From contig JARGSG010000050.1 in NCBI GenBank assembly GCA_030374805.1, positions 248,001 to 312,000 on the forward strand: a stretch of DNA of 64,000 nt. Direction: 5' to 3'. The notes beneath the pieces were generated by a model. The model worked only from the letters and a program-made list of their open reading frames with translations. It did not search any database and was not told the origin of the DNA. The translations under genes were made by a program, and so were the position numbers. The DNA is from Gracilaria gracilis. Its lineage: Eukaryota > Rhodophyta > Florideophyceae > Gracilariales > Gracilariaceae. Positions 11,186 through 23,032 of this stretch are shown here, piece after piece. Within the stretch, counting starts at the first letter, position 1; every line of letters starts with the position of its first letter.

Positions 11186-14100
11186 ATGAGCACTTCTGGT
11201 ATGTTAGAAACTTCACTTTCATTCGTTATTCCTATGCTTTTTCTCTAACACCACGCCCTAATGTTCAATATCTTTTTAAAAGAAAACAATGAAGAGGATC
11301 TTGCTTCCTTTCTGCGGAAGGACTCTGATAAACTAGCATCTAATTTTTGTGGTAGGTTCTATCGTAACCTTGCAGAAAAAGGCCAATTTATCCTCACCGA
11401 TACAAAGGAACGCCTTTCTATTATCCACAATCACACCTATGAAGTTGTCCGTAATGAACTTCGTAGGCCATCCCCCGTTTCTTTTGTGCATAGCTCGCAA
11501 CCAGGATCGCAGCTCTGCACAGACCTAATAACAGCGGCTTTGATGGACATGATACCACTCTCGGGAGTGTCCATATGTCCTTGTGAAACAAAAACTAATC
11601 TCTGTATGTATGCAAACAGAGTTAGAGATGCAAAGATGCCCCTTCCGAGCGCCACGGTTTTCTTGAGAGACTTCGAAAGTCATTTCTAAGGAACCTTTCT
11701 GGTGATAGTAGCGATATACATACTGTATTTGTGCCTTTGAATGTGGATGAAGAGCACTGGGGTTTTCTAGTTGGTAAGCGATTTATTGGTACAAAACGTA
11801 TGCACAGAGACCACCCCACAGTGTACTTTGGGGATAGTTTAAGGTGGAAATGCTCAAGGATTGTTTTGGATTTCTTTAAGGAGGCTTTCGAGGTTATTGT
11901 CCTCGGTGGAAATCGTTCGGCTGAAGTCTCGAAAAGAAACTATATGCTTGATATTCGAGGATACAAACGGCAGGAAGATGCGTTTAGCTGTGGCTGTTAC
12001 GTTATCGCAATTGCTATCGAATTCGCGCCGGACAGGGGTTTTGCTCCAAGAAAGACTTTTAAGTCTGGATACAATCGGGAGCTCTCCGAAAACTACCGCT
12101 GGATGGCCATTCGGAGCCGTGTTTTGCCGATCCTATTGGCTTCCCAATTCTTTAAGAAGGAGAAAGTCACAGAAACTATGGTTTCTAGGTACAGGGTGCA
12201 TCATCGAGAGGACTACTCACGAATTCGTGCACAGGGGCAGAATCGCTTAAAAACTCTCAGACATCCCATTCTAAAGCGTTCAGATTTCAAGTTAGAGAAG
12301 AAAAAGGGCATCCAGAACGCTTTATCTGCACGAGATACTAGATCAGTGGATGTTGATTGTGGGAGCAAAACATCTGTACCGCGGTTGAGTGAGGAGACGA
12401 TGCTGATGTGTATTCTGGACAGCATTACAGCTGGATTTGACGCTATCGAAGAGAGAAGGTCAGGAAATTGTGGTGCGGTACCTGCGCCACAGAGCAGTTT
12501 GGGCAATGATGAGGATGTTCTGGGCAATAACCAGACCACTCCGCGGCTATCACTCAGTACAGCTCGTAGGATGAGGGTAGAAAGATTGAATGCCAATTTG
12601 TCACCCATGCCGACTCGTAGCTCCGAACGCAAGGTTCGATTCTTAGACAGCTCCACGGCTGTAAAAGAACTACTGGATAACATCTTAGCGGATGTATCAC
12701 AACATATGGAATCCAAGGAAAAACAATCGGGAGAGAATCTCATGAATATGAGTAGTTTTGAGCTTCTCCAGCCGATTCCCGACCGTGAGGGAGCCCATCT
12801 CGAGGGAGAGATGTTCGATTTCATAGCTCTCATGGCATCTATTGCCCGCGCAAAGAGATTCCTGTACGGAATTCATCACTTTAGGTATGTGAAACTGAGA
12901 AAGAAGGGCAATGGACGTCTTATTAATGGTCGGTTCAGGTACCAGAGAGACAGCAAGTTCTCCAGCTCATGCCCATCGAATATTATGGTGTCTTTGTCGA
13001 GCATGAACTCCAACTGGACGGTCCGTGTTAATATGAATCACACCCACGCCCCTGCTCAGGTTTCTGACTCGGACATTCAGAAGCGCTACCAGTCTCTCCG
13101 AAGGACAATGCAAAGTCGTTTTCGGACGTGGGAGGGTAAGGAGCAGGGAAAGGATAAAAGTTATTGGAACTACCTGTACCAAAAGTGCTTCCCTGATCCC
13201 TCTGCATCGGCGATATATGTTAGAAAGAGTACAGGGGAAGATATGTTTCTTTTTCCTGGCGGAGTATCTGTGCAAGAAAATGTACTACATCCTTCCTCTC
13301 GTTCTATACATGACACTCACCCCGTGTCTATACTGCCAGTACCTACACAAAGCAATATGGTACAGCCCTTGGAACATTCAGTCGGGATACTACGCTCTCC
13401 ACCGACACAAGGGGTTCATCAACTGGAGTCGCAGGTTGTCCCTACTGTGGGCAGTACAAACTGGAAAAGTGACGGGGAGAAGGACATGAAAGAGAAGTAC
13501 ATGAAGGCGGAAGTGGGTGTGGGCTCACGTCGCATAGATGATATGACTCATTTCTCAGTGGCCGACGTCAGCGACTTGAGATTGAAAAGCAGTGACGACG
13601 TCACGCACGTCGATCCTGAGATCGGTGACAACTCTTTAATTACACAACCAGAGTCCCAGGAGGGCAAAGAGAATGTGGAGAGAGCTGAGGGACGATCGCT
13701 ACAGTTCAGTTCTGCAGAGCTACAACACGTTGACTGTGCCCTATCGGAGGGAGAAGCAGAGTTCAAAAAATGGAACGAGAAGGACACAGAGATGGAAGAC
13801 GTTGGGGCTTCTGAACTAATCGAACGCTTTTTATTTCTTGACGATAGTGAAGAAGTTTCCACTAAGCTTGTTCATGTCTTGAGCGCCGAGGAGCCGCCAG
13901 AGGCTGTCATACATTCATCTTCGGAATTGAGTGAGGAGCGTAGGACTGCAGGCAGTGAAGAAGATCGGTCTGATGATGGAATTGAGTCAAGTCCAGATAT
14001 GGACGAGTTCTTTAAAGCAGCTGTTATTGCCTACTTCTGGAGCTTGCCTCTCAATGCTCCCAGTCGAGACGTGGTCAGGGAAGTTCGCTTTATAGCTGAG

Positions 14101-16530
14101 AGTATGGGCTACAATGTACGCTGTAGGACTTCCATATTTCTTGGAAGCAAGGAGGCACAGCGGAACGTTGGGGAAGTGGGGGACAAGCTTGTGCTTCAAA
14201 AGTGCATATTGAAGTGCAAGAAGCAGGACGAAAAGGATATATGCGGGTTCTCTTTAACAATCAAGACACTAACGCCGGAGAAGGAAGAAGAAGGGAGATC
14301 ATATGTCGGCGATTTCCGGGAAGCGAGCCACAATCATCCCCCCATGTCCAGCAGAGCCGGAATCAGGCACCTCCCACCGAAGCTGCGTAGAGAGGCTATG
14401 CATATGACAAACGATTTGCATATGTCTCTCCCAGATACTATACGCTATCTGGAAGACAAACATAGCATTGTGATAAACCCGAAGTCTGTGCGGCAGGTGT
14501 TGGGATACGGACGTTCTATTAGCCATCCGAAGGACTTGGAATGCACCAAGCTGTTCAAAGAACTGGTTTCGTTAAAAGAGCAAGATGCGGGGAACAGGTA
14601 CTACATAAGTCATGACGTGGAGGGTCGAATGACTTCAGTTCGATGGGCCTTCGCAGAATGGATTGAGGACTACAAAGCGTTTGGTGTTGTGCCCGGTGTG
14701 CCTATCGATTGCAAGGCAGTCGCGAACCGCTATGGATTACCGCTTATAACAATCAATGGAAGGGCGAACGATGGCTTTACGTTAATGTTCTTCATGGGGT
14801 TTATCAGCGGCGAGACGGAAGCCGACTTTGTAGAGGTCCTAACACAATTTAAGTCCATGATTCCAATATCCTCAGCTCTAATATCTATGGATCAGAGCTC
14901 TGCCTGTATTGCAGCCATGGAGCAGGTCTTCGAGCATTCGTTTATTATCCTGGACGAATGGCACCTCAATCAGAATCAAATGAAGAACGTCACAGCTTGG
15001 TGCTCCCACATTGGAAAAGTCAGTTGGTGCGACGACATGTCTAGGGAGTTGTTCAACTTACGCCGGTCGAATACGCTCCCAGTATTCGTAGAACGCCGAG
15101 ATAACTTCATTCAGAAGTACTTCGCGGGTTTAACAGAAAAGCTTCCAGTGTGGTTCACATACCTATATGTGCACAGGCCTCAATTGCTAATTGCTTGCTT
15201 GAGAATCGCTGCCGTTCCAAAACGGTATCTGTTTTAGGGGACGGGATATACAGAAGCGTCGAATTCTGGTTATCGTGCTTACATCTTGGCGAAAAAAGTC
15301 CCCTTCAGCGAGATACCGAGACAAATGAAGCTCCTTACCCAAAAGCGACGAGAGGCCCGCAATGAATCGCGCATACGGGCATTGTCGCCAATGAGCTCCC
15401 GGTATAGGTCGATTCGCAACTCTCGATTGCCTATTCCTCCGGGAATCCTGGACGGGCTTATATCCGATTATACCAGTTACGCGTTGACAAAGTTCCAGGA
15501 AATTGGCGTGATGCCTGCAGAGAACTTTGCCGTTTTAAGAGCATATGTTGCTGAACCGGAGCAGGTGTATTGGGCCGAGCTCGCGGTCGAAGAAAGGGAG
15601 CGAATTGGACTCGTAGCATGTTTTGAGCTCACATGGAGCTTCCAACTACTCCGAAAACTTGAAGTTCTACGCCCGAAACCACCAGCAGCGCCATTGCGAG
15701 TGCTTTTTGCGCGGAAGGAAATAGAAAATGATGAAGATGCAGAGAGCGAGCTCCTCGTGAGATGTGACTGCAAAAAGACCGAGTCAATGGGCTTTCCTTG
15801 TCGGCACATCGTGCGGTGTGCTATTGTGTACAACGAGTACGTCTTGAGCACACTTCGTCTGAAAGAAGTGCTAGACGAGTATATCGAGCTGGAATCTTTC
15901 TTTGACCCCTACTGGAAAAATAGCCCTGGAACCATTTCATTTAGCGAAGTGTGTAGACGTAGAAGTGTTTGTGGTGTCTTGGATATGGATTCTCTGACAA
16001 CTCGACTCGAATCCTCCCACGAAAATATAGAAGCGAGTGCTATTGAAACATTTCTGAAGAGAGAGTCACAAAATGAAGTCCGAAAGCTTGTGAAATGGTC
16101 GGATAATAAAGCCATATTCGACCAACTACACAAACTTGCCGACGGTATTGGACCATCGGCTGTTGATAGACTCGGTGATCTTCTCAGGGAGGCACACAGG
16201 AGATTGATCAAGGGCGAAATTGCTACAGCAAGTGTACTGGAGCAGGTGAGTATTGCCGGACAATCGGAGAAGGAGGGAGGAAAGAGAGTGCAATGGTCGG
16301 ATTCCACGGTCGTGGAATCTATACCGGTGCTTAAAGCACCAAATGTGTCAAAGGTGAAGTTCAAGAAGAGGAAAAAGAGCTTTACCGAAAAGTTCAACAG
16401 CAAGAAAGGAAGGACGGAGAATCAACAGAAGGCGAGAGAAAAAACCAGGCTTCTCAAGGAACCAGTTGAGCGGTTATCACAAGATTCTGCGAGAACGTCT
16501 GAGAGAAGCCAGCCGCAAGACGACTTGTAA
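11186..16530 (+). CDS. MULE transposase with N-terminal Ulp1-type cysteine protease (one stop, one frameshift)
   Basis: Proposed start ATG 11,186, an 84-bp intron, then one long frame. The N-terminal third is a Ulp1/C48 peptidase: His in EEHWGFLVG, Asp in YFGDSL, Cys in FSCGCYVIAI. The middle is Ser/Glu rich and holds two FAR1/GCM-like DNA-binding modules ending in NHTHAP and HNHPP. The MULE catalytic domain has Asp in VPIDCKAVANRYGLPL, Asp in ISMDQSSA and the LDEWHLNQN signature. A SWIM zinc finger (CDCKKTESMGFPCRHIV) lies near 15,770-15,810, and the tail is basic. A one-base shift near 11,640 and a TAG at 15,235-15,237 interrupt it. Both flanking segments stay in frame across the TAG. Ulp1-bearing MULEs are known in plants (Kaonashi-type). 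Transposition is known; the role of the protease is not. Confidence 0.85.
11199..11282 (+). other. Probable intron in the MULE gene
   Basis: GTATGT at 11,199 and a pyrimidine-rich tract ending AG at 11,282 remove 84 bp. They join a 13-nt first exon (Met-Ser-Thr-Ser) to the open frame at 11,283 without a shift. Confidence 0.55.
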
Positions 16531-16679
16531 TAGTAGTACATTGAAATGTTAGATGACTTCGGATACATCAGTTACGTCGAATACAACTGTTGTGGTGTAT
16601 AGAACATAAAAAGTACATTGTGACTCGTATTTTCTTTTATTAACGAACATAGAACATAGAGCTTTTGTTGGGAAGAAGG

Positions 16680-18187
16680 GAGCATATTCCCATAGCCGGC
16701 TTACTACCCTGATGAAACAGGCCGCAGTGTGGAACAAGCATGAGCTCCTGAACCTCAGCACGGGTCTGGTGAGATTGCGGAACGTGCAAATTCATTTCGT
16801 CCCCATCGAAATCGGCATTGTATGGAGATGTTACTGAAAGGTTCAGGCGAAAAGTCGAGTACCGCATAACGCGTATCCTGTGCCCCATAATAGACATTTT
16901 ATGAAGACTTGGCTAACGATTGAACAACACGTAGTCCCCATCCTTGATGTGGCGGATGACTTTGAAGCCCACCTCTACTCGGACCATTGAGCGATCTGAG
17001 AGATATGCAAGGCTTACCTTTTTTCCATCTTCACGTTGGATTGAATGAGCTCCGGGGTACTCGTTCGGTCTGTTCAGTACAAGTTTTCGCATTTCTGCCA
17101 TGTTGTAGGTGGTCACCAATTCAGGATACGTCAGATTCTGGGCAATTGTTCTGGGAATACCAACCTCGTGGAGCTTAAGGTTTGGGTCTGGAATAATAAC
17201 GGTTCTTGCGCTGAAATCAACACGTTTCTCCATAAGGTTTCCTCTCACTCGACCTTCTTTCCTTTGAAGCGTTGGCCAATACTCTTTATAGCTCGACTAC
17301 CTCCACGTACAGTTGCCGTAACAACTCCAGGAATCTCGTTGTTCATGTATTTCGCAACGTGGTATTGTACGAGACCAATCTGTTCCCGAATAGTATGGCC
17401 TACAGCTCCGGTAGATTCAAACGCTCGCAGAGCGTTATTTTTCTTGCCAATATCTTCGAGTTTGTTCGTAAGGTCATCCTCATTTCTCAGACCGTTTCGT
17501 GCTACAAAGGGACGCACTGGTAGAGGGGGAACGGGCAACAGAGTGAGGATAAGCCATTACGGACGAAACCATTGTGGGGACAGGCCATGTGCGGAGCAGT
17601 CTCTGTCAGAAATTCGCTTGAAGATGGAATTTGTTCTCTCCGCAGTAATGGTCTGTTTTTGGTCGACTGCCTCATCGGAGTTGTCTGGAAACACAGCTTC
17701 AATACGGAACCCATCGCGAGAGTACCTTGGCTGTGTATTATCACCCTCCTTGAGCGGTTCAAATCTTTTTGGTCCTGCTTGTCTCCCGAATGGCCGCAAG
17801 CATTCTTTTCGTGGACCTGTTGACCATCACCAAATCCCTCACAGCGCGCTCGGTACACAAAATCCTGAAAAAGTAACGACACACACATCTAAGAACTTTG
17901 AGTGTGGTGTTTATGAAGCCAATGTTGCACATAGGCTTTGCCAACTCTACGTGACAAAAATGGCCGGTGCAAACCCTGTCTATGCATCTGCATGTTTGGC
18001 AGGAAAGCTGAAAACCTTTAAAACCAAGGCGACGGTAGCCCAATTCTTGAGCTACTGGCTCAATGTTTTAGTGCGACGTTTCGTGCTTAATTCCGGCAAC
18101 AGACATGCGACGAATCTCTTCAGGGCCTAGGATTCCGAACTGTACGGTCTTGAGCTTGAGCGCCGGAGCGCTGGAGTGCAGAAACAT
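16680..18187 (-). pseudogene. RPB1: RNA polymerase II largest subunit (RPB1) N-terminal fragment captured in the MULE
   Basis: Begins at ATG 18,187 with the RPB1 N-terminus (VQFGILGPEEIRRMSV). The clamp zinc region (CQTC, CTGHFCHVELAKP) follows, then FPDNSDEAVDQKQT, the lid/rudder region (GRVRGNLMEKRVDFSARTVI) and the catalytic loop [10 protein letters not shown] near 16,815. It ends abruptly after a SKPAMGI-like stretch at about 16,690. Roughly 500 of the ~1,700+ residues usual for RPB1 are present; bridge helix, trigger loop and CTD are missing. Frameshifts occur near 18,070, 17,800 and 17,550. A TAG at 16,913-16,915 replaces the Gln of FNRQPSLHK. It lies antisense to the transposase inside the TIRs, so this is a capture and not the functional gene. 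Confidence 0.9.
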
Positions 18188-18495
18188 TGGGATAATGATA
18201 TTAGTTATAAAGTGGTAAATTCTGGTGTCAGTCAGAATATGGTAAGTTAAACTCAAAGTATGAGTACAGATATGTGAATAGAGCATACCAATTGAAAGTT
18301 GTCGGCACCGTTAGTATACGATTTATGAACGTTGAAAATATTCGCGGAAGCAAAAGTGGGAGGAAAGGCTGCTGAGTGGGAGAACTGGTCTTGTGAGGAA
18401 GAAAGTCGACACTCAAAACTGAACAAAATGGCCTTGGGCAAGACCAGATGTAGTGTTTTTTCGATGTTTCGGTTTGAATAGCGCGCCAATTTTCT

Positions 18496-18705
18496 TGTTG
18501 ACTTGTGTATCAATGATTGGTGAGAAGGGCCATAGAGGTTGCGCCTAGACTACGTATTGGACGATAGGGGCGATACGAAGGTGTGATTGGGGGAGAGAGG
18601 ATCAGGTCAAACGGTTCTATTTTGATGGGTACTGGAGGTTGCGCCTAGCTCTTTCATTGGTGAGCTCTTCTACGTCGGCGACTTCGTGTGTTTTCGGCCG
18701 GGGCC
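18496..18705 (-). repeat. MULE terminal inverted repeat, right
   Basis: Inverse of 10,761-10,970 (5 mismatches in 210). The duplicated target CTCTGCCCG follows at 18,706-18,714. Confidence 0.93.
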
Positions 18706-18714
18706 CTCTGCCCG
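18706..18714. repeat. 9-bp target-site duplication, right (CTCTGCCCG)
   Basis: Exact match to 10,752-10,760. Confidence 0.9.
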
Positions 18715-19059
18715 ACGGCGGTCAACTATCTAGCTGTCCGACCCTTAAAATCGACAGAAACCCGTAAATCAACAATGCCCTTCTGGCCTTTATTTTAACG
18801 ATTTCCTCTTCCAACGCGGGCATGAGCAGAAAATGGTCGAACCCTAACTCCGTTTACTCAGCAACTACTCTGAAGATAGCTATAGTAAGACCATTTTTGA
18901 AAAGCGCGCGCTTTTCTGCTTCAAACCGTATATCTGTTGCCTCCAGAGCGCTTTCCTTCGGGGTGTGGCGTGATGATCTGTGTTTCACCATACCACAATG
19001 CTGCACAATTATTCCGTCTTGCAGACTGCTGTCTTTGACCGCATTCAAAGCAATTCGTT

Positions 19060-20673
19060 ATGGACAGCGTTATCACAAAAGCAAGACATCGAATTGGGAG
19101 TGCTGCGGAAGGCTACACATCTTGGGCAATAACGCATCCCGAATCCCAACCAGTGAGCGAGAATGATATCCACATTCCGCTACGACCCAAAGAAAGACCA
19201 CTTATGCTCACGGCTGAAAAAGAAGATCTCATTGCTGAAAGTGTGTTATACTACGCCAATAATAACACTCTCCTTACCCGCAACGGCATATGGGATTTAG
19301 TAGAAGAGGGTTTTACCCCGCTTCCCGATGTAAGAAAGAAGAAAAAGGATTATGCGGCAATCGCCCTTCCAACAATTGGGTAACGGCCTTCCTCAAGCGA
19401 AAACCCCTTATATTACAGCATGTGCAGATGATAAATGACAAACGCGTCAACGGTTGCACTCCAGAAAATCCCACGGAGCACATCGTCAGAGTCCAAGCTG
19501 CTCAAGAGAGGTAAAATATCAAAGAACCGAGGTTTATATTTAACACCGACAAATCCGGAGCTTCTGTTAAGAAGATGAAGGGCCAAAGTCTTCAGAAGGG
19601 AATAGGAGCCGTCAGGGCTAAGTTACTTCAAAAGGCTCTGTCGACCAAAGGAAATCTTGAACGCGTAACAATTATATCTGTTGCTTTGGCTAATGGTTTC
19701 GCCTACAAACCGGTGGTAGTCTATCCAGGGACGCTTGCTCACTATCGCCGCGTCCGAGGTGGCATAAAAACGCTCCATTCTGTTCTTCCGCCATGCTACC
19801 TATTCCATCGAAATCCCCCGGGAGCTGATATAAATATTGTATTCGAGTGGGCAAAATGGTTTTTAAATGAGACGGAGACTCTTCGTGGGAGCAATCAACG
19901 TTTGCTGCTCCTCCTAGACGGATATGGTGCTCATGTCCAGTACAAGACTTTGAAGTTATTCAAGGATCACAACGTGATCGTTTTCGAACTCCCATCACAC
20001 ACGTCTCACATATCACAGCCCCTTGACGTCGGCGTGTTCACCTCCTACAAATCATTCCTACCGGCGGAACTTCATAAAACGGCAAGAAAACTCAATGCGT
20101 TCGATGTCGGTCAGTGTGTCAATAACGCTTACTGCAGTTCGCATACCGCAACAAATATTCGGTCTGGTTTCTATAAGACCGGTATTTGGGATATGGAGTT
20201 GCTGCGACCCAACATAGCTCCACTAGAAGAGTACATGCAAGAAGTCAATGGGCAGAAGGTTAGTCCCATCACCGTACGGACACTGCTCGCTCGATTTGAA
20301 AAGAAGCAACGTACCTTACTTCGTGATTCTCTTGTAGAAGAAGAGGGGCACATACGAATTAATACTGCCGCTGGTGCTCATTTGACATCACAGGCAGTAC
20401 TTGATGCATTACTACAACGTGCCGAAGCACGTAAAGCAAAGCAGAAGAAGTTGGAAGCGCTTTCCCTTGCCGCTGCTTACAAGGAACCGAAGGCGGACAC
20501 CCGCCGTTTGGTGCAGTTAGCAACCGGAAAGAATTATAAGACGTAAACGTCTTTTGGAGACCCGCAAAGCCTTGAGGGAGCTGCGCAAGGCTAGAGCGCG
20601 CTCCCTTATGGTTGGCGAAGGACAAGAGAACGAGGCGCAGGTGGGGATTGGTTTGAGTGTTGGAATGGCTTAA
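19060..20673 (+). pseudogene. Pogo/Tigger-type DDE transposase, second copy, decayed
   Basis: Homologous in layout to the gene at 4,617-6,255. The region around 19,030-19,140 (HTH) is scrambled between frames. Recognisable pieces are LKRKPLILQHVQMINDKR, IFNTDKSGAS (first Asp, but the usual following Glu is Lys), LLLDGYGAHVQY (second Asp) and ELPSHTSHISQPLDVGVF (third Asp). The main frame is clean from 19,575 to 20,546. A frameshift there leads into a basic tail ending at 20,673. A TAA at 19,512-19,514 and a frameshift near 19,360 break the upstream half. The catalytic Asp set is better preserved than in the first copy. TIRs not found. Confidence 0.82.
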
Positions 20674-21678
20674 ACGGTCAGGCGCGCGACAACGCGCATA
20701 TTTATTGCTGGTTTTGGGAAAAGTTGCTTTTCAAGCCAGAAAGGCAGGTCATTTGTTCGTTCTAGAACTTCTTCCGTAAACCAAATCTTCTTTGTTTGTT
20801 CTTGGATATGAACGCGGGAGAGCTTTTTCCTTTATCTCAGCGAGTTGGGAGCCAATTTGTCAGTCCATTGCGGAGATGGAACGTTTTTGGTGAATTTGGC
20901 ACCTTGCTGATATAAGGTTTGGACAGCTACAGTGGTCGTCAAAAATATAAGCACGACCCTGAAACTCGACTCCTGCTTCTAATTATATCATCCACCGTAC
21001 TCAGAGTGGTTGTTTGGGTGTGTGGCGCGTATTTAACACACATTACCCAGATGAGTGGTAGATTCTGGGCGTGTACAGGCAAATAGTAAACAAAGATCAT
21101 GCATAGCCCGCGTCAAAAAATAAACAAACGATTCAATTCTTTATTGATTATAGAAGCTAGCAGTAGTTTCAATACTTTGTTTTCTTACCGTTTGCTCGCA
21201 TTAGAGCATGTCTAACATAACTCTAAAAACCTATTTCCAGACAAAATTTTAGAGTTGGGCATCTCTACTCAGGAGCTAAATGGCAATTTTGACTCGAAAT
21301 ATATAGCGCTGGCGCTAAAAGTGTATCAATCGTGGGACTGGAAAGATGCACTTTTCGTGCCGGCTCTAAACGGAAACATTACAATTACATCAGCCAATGG
21401 ACATTTTTTCGACTAATAGAATGACGTGCTCTACCCTTTCCGCCAAAAGGCAAAGAACCACACCGTTTGCGATGCCATTCCAGCCGTTGAGAGAGCATCC
21501 AACTCCACCCACAATGAAACCACATTGTCTTCTGGCTGCGTCTTCATCCACGACAAGCCAAAGTGCAAGCCCTTTTCCGTGTGGAGAACATTTGCCTTCG
21601 ACCTGGTTTGCAGTGCTAGTGGCTTTGCTTCATACCACTTGACACCATTATCTCTGCTTTTGAGACCAAACCGGTACC

Positions 21679-22835
21679 ATGAGAAACCCCCCATCGACAC
21701 CAGCCACAGTAAACAAAGCGCATGTTCATTCTAAAAACGTAGACGTGCGAAAGACATTCAGCTCAGTAGAAACAGAGCGCAAACAAAGCACACATGACAC
21801 CCAGCGTAGGCAGCAAGTAGTCAATCTCATCCCCGATTTGGCTCTAACCAATTTTACATCGTACCCAACAACTCGCAAGACTAACCTTTCTAAGCATTCA
21901 ATCCAAACAAACCTTGCCTCTGAAACTGGCTGCAAAACAGATCAGGAAGGGGCAAGGGCTACACCGCCACTGAGACGCTCATCTTGTCAGAGACTTGGTG
22001 TGAACAGTTTGCGATCGGACCAAATTAGAAGAGGGGTATCTTTTGGAATGGAGTGGAAAAGAGGTGTCGCGATCGGAGCATGGTACGCACTGCAAGGTCA
22101 TAACGTTCTACATGGGACCGTATGGCTGGGGCAGTGCAGCATTTTATTGCGGGAAAGAAAAAAATAGAGGGGCAGAAGATCTCCGGGGTTACTGAGAAAG
22201 ACAAACGAGACAAAGTGATGAAGCTTTACAGAATAGTGGCAGGTATAAAGGATGAGAAAGGGGTGTTCCAGCTGGCACCATAGTTTCTTCATATAGAGGC
22301 TGCTGAATTCTTCAGCTCTCAGCCCAAGTTCTCCAGTGAACAAAGTGGCACAAGTGACAGCGCAGCTATGTATCTTGTGCAACGAGAGCCGAAAAGGGGG
22401 CATATGTCAGAGGCGGGAGCGCGCAAGAGTGGCGGCGGTGAGGAAGAGACTGGTACTGAATCTAACGATGTAGCGCTGCATTCAAAGGAACAGACACATC
22501 CATTAGGAATTAAGAAGAGAAAGCATCTCGAGAAAGAAGGCAGAGCAGAAGAGTAAATCACGAAGATAATGCAAAAAATGCATGGCGAAATGAGGAGAAC
22601 ATCTAGAATAATGGAGATGGCGTTAACAGAAAGCGCAATACAGAGGAAGAAGGACAACGACATCAAGCTTTTACAGTTTCTAACTGAAGGATTAAATGAT
22701 AGAGAAACTGTGCTGAACAGGATAATGAACAACAACTATGGTATCACTGGATTGGAAGTACAGAACAGCAACGACGAGGACTTGGAGAGCAACGTTCAAT
22801 GCGTCAAAAGTTCTTGGAATGATGAAGAGTAAGGC
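21679..22835 (+). pseudogene. Probable second PIF/Harbinger gene (Myb-like accessory protein), broken
   Basis: Divergent from the transposase and occupying the place of the family's Myb/SANT-like accessory gene, which helps bring transposase to the ends. Pieces in different frames: a Thr/Ser-rich N-terminus (21,679-22,100), then HFIAGKKKIEGQKIS..DKRDKVMKLYRIVAGIKDEKG near 22,140-22,280, and a charged helical tail ending at 22,832. I do not see an unambiguous Myb tryptophan pattern, so the assignment rests mainly on position. Confidence 0.45.
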
Positions 22836-23032
22836 AAACATGGCCCGCAGGGAACCCCAGACCTCAATGATGAAATAGTTTCATCAGCTGAACGCTAGTG
22901 GAGTTCTGAGGGGTCGCCACGACGTTCGTGCGCACGAGGTGCAGAGCGGGAACCCTCTTGGACTAAATTGACTTCCGAGAGGTTCCCTTTAATTCGAGTG
23001 ACAACTACATTAAATGCTTGAACAAAAGTATA

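Larger units (their letters stand above)
10761..18705 (+). mobile_element. Complete MULE DNA transposon, 7,945 bp, carrying an RPB1 fragment
   Basis: Bounded by 210-bp terminal inverted repeats (10,761-10,970 and 18,496-18,705) that differ at only 5 positions by eye, and by an exact 9-bp duplication. Both termini start GGCCCCGGCC. It contains a plus-strand Ulp1/transposase gene and, between that gene and the right TIR, an antisense remnant of RPB1. MULEs are known to pick up host sequence (Pack-MULEs). Here the autonomous-type element itself carries the capture. High TIR identity implies recent insertion, although the transposase frame has one stop and one frameshift. Confidence 0.93.

Noticed and set aside
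16640-18187. RPB1 as the functional host gene
   Set aside because: It lacks bridge helix, trigger loop and CTD, has several frameshifts and a stop, and lies inside MULE TIRs.
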